A stretch of 64,000 nucleotides of DNA from contig NZ_JAHVAA010000006.1 in NCBI RefSeq assembly GCF_019264485.1, forward strand, positions 124,001-188,000, written 5' to 3'. This DNA is from Sediminibacterium sp. (GTDB taxonomy: Bacteria; Bacteroidota; Bacteroidia; Chitinophagales; Chitinophagaceae). The notes beneath the pieces were generated by a model that did not search any database, was not told the DNA's origin, and was given only the letters and a program-made list of their open reading frames with translations. Every line of letters begins with the position of its first letter. The first letter of the stretch is position 1. This document shows, in pieces, positions 61,598-64,000 of the stretch. The position numbers and the translations under genes are program-made.

Positions 61598-64000
61598 ATG
61601 ACGACAAAGGAGTTTCAACTTGTTTTTGATAATCTACCCGGTATGTACCTCTTGCTGGCACCGGACGATCCTGCATATACCATTATTGCAGCCAATAAAG
61701 CATACATAAAAGCAACAAAAACCGCCGGTATAAAACTCATTGGAGAACCGGTGTTTAGCATTTTTCCGGATACCCCAGGATTGCATAACCGGGAGGGGAA
61801 AAACAAACTGATTAATTTATTCCGCGAAACTGTTGCAACAAAACAGTCTAATGAAACACAGCGGTTGAGGTATGATATTCCCAGTAATGATGGAACTGGT
61901 TTATTTCTAGAGCGGTACTGGAAAATTACGAATACACCTGTACTGGATAAAAAGAATAATGTAACACAAATTATAAACTCTGTTGATGATATTACAGAAC
62001 AGGTATTTGAGGAAATGGAAACCCTTCAGGCACTGGCCGAATCGGAAGAAAGGTATAAAAAACTGTTTTATACCAATCCCATGCCCATGTGGATATATGA
62101 TGAAACTACTTATCAGTTTATGGAGGTGAATGATGCGGCTATTCTTAAATATGGTTATAGCCGGGATGAATTTCTTTCCATGACCATTATGCAGATAAGA
62201 CCCGAAGATGATATTGAAAGAGTGAAAATAGCTTCGAAAAAAAGAAAGGGAAATTATCTTATACATCATGATAAATGGCGTCACATTAAGAAAAATGGAG
62301 AGTTAGTATATGTAGAAATAACCGCGCACCATATCATACACAATAATAAAGCATCTGTTCTTGTACTGGTTAATGATATAACGGATAAAGTAAATGCTGA
62401 AGAGGAAAGTAGATTTGAGCGTAATAACAGAGAAGCGCTGATAAATAACACCAATGATCTGATCTGGAGCGTTGACAGGAACCTGAAGCTTATTACTGCA
62501 AACCAGTCTTTTATTCGGTCTCTTGAAATGCAGACAGGGAAAAAATTACAAAGCGGTGATAATGTGCTGCTGGAATCTCATTTCCCCGAATCGTTTATTC
62601 TATCCTGGAAGAAATTATATGAACAGGCTTTATCAGGCGAATTTTTTGTACATGAAATTTATACGCCGGAACTGAAGGGTCAGCCCGGCGAATGGACAGA
62701 TGTGAGTTTTAATCCGATTATAAGTAAAGAGGAAATTATCGGTGTTGCCTGTTATGGAAGAGATATTTCTGAAAATAAACGTTACCAACAAACACTGGAA
62801 AATGTAAACAGTGAACTGGTTGAAAAAATAAAGGAAATCTCCGACTACAAATTTGCTTTAGATCAGTCCAGTATTGTTGCTATTACAAATCAAAAAGGGA
62901 TTATCCAATATGTCAATGATAATTTCTGTGCTATTTCGGGGTATACAAAAGAAGAATTAATAGGGCAAGATCACCGCATCATCAACTCAGGACATCATCC
63001 GAAGTCATTCCTGAAGAATTTGTGGGTTACAATTGCTAATGGAAAAGTATGGAGGGGTGAAATTAAAAATAAAACCAAAACAGGTAGCTATTACTGGGTT
63101 GATACAACTATTGTTCCTTTTCTAAACGAAAATGGAAAACCTTATCAGTTTGTAGCCATCCGTAATGATATAACCCAGAAAAAGGCTGAAGAAGAAAAGT
63201 CACACCTCATGAATATGGTCATCACAAATACCAATGATGCCATACTCATAACTGAAGCAGAACCTGTAGAAGGAACAGGTCCCAAAATACTCTATGTAAA
63301 TGAAGCCTTTACCCGCATGACAGGTTATACTGCAGAGGAAGTCATAGGAAAAACTCCCCGTATTTTACAAGGCCCAGATACAGATCAACAGGAACTAGCG
63401 CGTCTTAAAAAAGCGCTCAAAAAATGGGAGCCCTGCGATATAGAAGTACTGAACTATAAAAAGAATGGTGAGCCTTTCTGGAACAATTTTACAGTGGCAC
63501 CGGTTGCCAATGAAGCAGGGTGGTATACACACTGGGTAGCCGTTGAAAGAGATGTAACAGAAAGAAGGAAAACCGATGCGCTGATTCGTGATAGTGAAGA
63601 AAAAAGAAGGCTGATAATGAATGCCGCACTGGATGCCATTATATGTATTGATACAGAAGGCATGATTACTTTCTGGAACCCACAGGCCGAACAGATTTTT
63701 GGCTGGAAACAGGAAGAAGTAATGGGTAAACGCCTGTCTAGTATCATTATCCCCGAACCCTATCGTTCTATGCACGATCATGGTATGGAGCAGTATAAAA
63801 TAACCGGTAAAGGACCTGCATTAAATGTATTACTCGAGCTCAGTGCCATTAATCGTGATGGTGTAAACTTCCCGGTTGAACTAACAGTATTACCCATTCA
63901 GCAGGATAATGAATCATTTTTCTGTGCCTTTATCAGGGATATAACAGAAAGAAAAAAAGCAGAAACGGCAACACGCAGATCAAATGAAAGATATGAACTC
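61598..64000 (+). CDS. multi-PAS sensor protein, N-terminal part (runs off window)
   Basis: An open frame of 801 codons reaches the right edge. It contains about six PAS/PAC units (about residues 8-130, 145-265, 280-400, 420-530, 540-660 and 670-790), each ending in a motif like VNDITD, GRDISE, RNDITQ, ERDVTE and RDITER. No membrane segment precedes them. The fifth resembles LOV domains ([12 protein letters not shown]) but has Pro587 where the photoactive Cys would be. The output is beyond the edge; a histidine kinase is the usual one. An in-frame ATG at 61523 is an alternative start. Confidence 0.88.
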   Translation, partial: MTTKEFQLVFDNLPGMYLLLAPDDPAYTIIAANKAYIKATKTAGIKLIGEPVFSIFPDTPGLHNREGKNKLINLFRETVATKQSNETQRLRYDIPSNDGTGLFLERYWKITNTPVLDKKNNVTQIINSVDDITEQVFEEMETLQALAESEERYKKLFYTNPMPMWIYDETTYQFMEVNDAAILKYGYSRDEFLSMTIMQIRPEDDIERVKIASKKRKGNYLIHHDKWRHIKKNGELVYVEITAHHIIHNNKASVLVLVNDITDKVNAEEESRFERNNREALINNTNDLIWSVDRNLKLITANQSFIRSLEMQTGKKLQSGDNVLLESHFPESFILSWKKLYEQALSGEFFVHEIYTPELKGQPGEWTDVSFNPIISKEEIIGVACYGRDISENKRYQQTLENVNSELVEKIKEISDYKFALDQSSIVAITNQKGIIQYVNDNFCAISGYTKEELIGQDHRIINSGHHPKSFLKNLWVTIANGKVWRGEIKNKTKTGSYYWVDTTIVPFLNENGKPYQFVAIRNDITQKKAEEEKSHLMNMVITNTNDAILITEAEPVEGTGPKILYVNEAFTRMTGYTAEEVIGKTPRILQGPDTDQQELARLKKALKKWEPCDIEVLNYKKNGEPFWNNFTVAPVANEAGWYTHWVAVERDVTERRKTDALIRDSEEKRRLIMNAALDAIICIDTEGMITFWNPQAEQIFGWKQEEVMGKRLSSIIIPEPYRSMHDHGMEQYKITGKGPALNVLLELSAINRDGVNFPVELTVLPIQQDNESFFCAFIRDITERKKAETATRRSNERYEL

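Noticed and set aside
61907..63781. Long open frames on the minus strand near the right edge
   Set aside because: They are antisense to the continuous 801-codon PAS protein on the plus strand, which shows clear family motifs; the minus frames show none.

Overview
The window reads as chromosome of a Bacteroidota bacterium, most likely a Chitinophagales/Chitinophagaceae relative. The evidence is moderate AT richness, many promoters of the Bacteroidota type (-7 element TAnnTTTG), few Shine-Dalgarno sites, and families typical of that phylum (DUF3667, DUF6132, GH3, TlpA-like redoxins, a TonB receptor with a carboxypeptidase-like N-terminal domain, PaaZ, paired rhomboids). No rRNA, tRNA, CRISPR array, transposase or phage gene was seen. 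The taxonomic call is inference.

Positions 1-8836 are a sulfur locus on the minus strand. Transcription starts near 6504 with a CstB-like persulfide dioxygenase/rhodanese fusion. It continues through a rhodanese, two small Cys-containing membrane proteins, a thioredoxin, a heavy-metal-associated (HMA) domain protein, an outer-membrane porin and a TsdA-like diheme cytochrome c. Separate units carry two half-size YeeE/YedE transporters plus an MFS carrier, a TauE/SafE exporter, and a Crp/Fnr-family regulator. Five copies of the palindrome CGTGA-N6-TCACG lie upstream of these units, four of them 44-54 bases before a start codon. The regulator carries the CRP-type recognition residues that read GTGA. 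This points to one regulon for sulfane-sulfur/thiosulfate uptake, oxidation and export.

Positions 9025-23529 hold alpha-glucan and secreted hydrolase genes (GHL10 protein, pullulanase), a membrane P-loop protein, a PAS-LuxR regulator, a candidate structured RNA with intrinsic terminator (about 15000-15150), an amidase, a cyclophilin, an HD phosphohydrolase, a GAF histidine kinase and several unknown secreted proteins. Positions 23657-34333 hold paaZ and an enoyl-CoA hydratase, an AlkA-like glycosylase, a TolC/HlyD/ABC export set whose ABC subunit lacks the canonical signature, and a SulP transporter coupled to a beta-carbonic anhydrase.

Positions 34534-46622 are mostly housekeeping: fabG, GH3, lptB, metF, a TlpA-like redoxin, rlmD, two rhomboids, an EEP-family enzyme and cysS. 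Positions 46691-54630 hold a DUF1016 nuclease and a metal-homeostasis block: TonB receptor divergent from a DtxR-type regulator, and MerC divergent from SCO plus a Fur-type regulator. Each divergent gap carries a palindrome matching its regulator class. Positions 54675-64000 hold lpxD, a pseudouridine synthase, GNAT, lysS, SDR, gmk, a nitroreductase and a large multi-PAS sensor that runs off the right edge.

Three copies of a nested palindromic repeat built on CTCTGCGG/CCGCAGAG lie in the intergenic regions.
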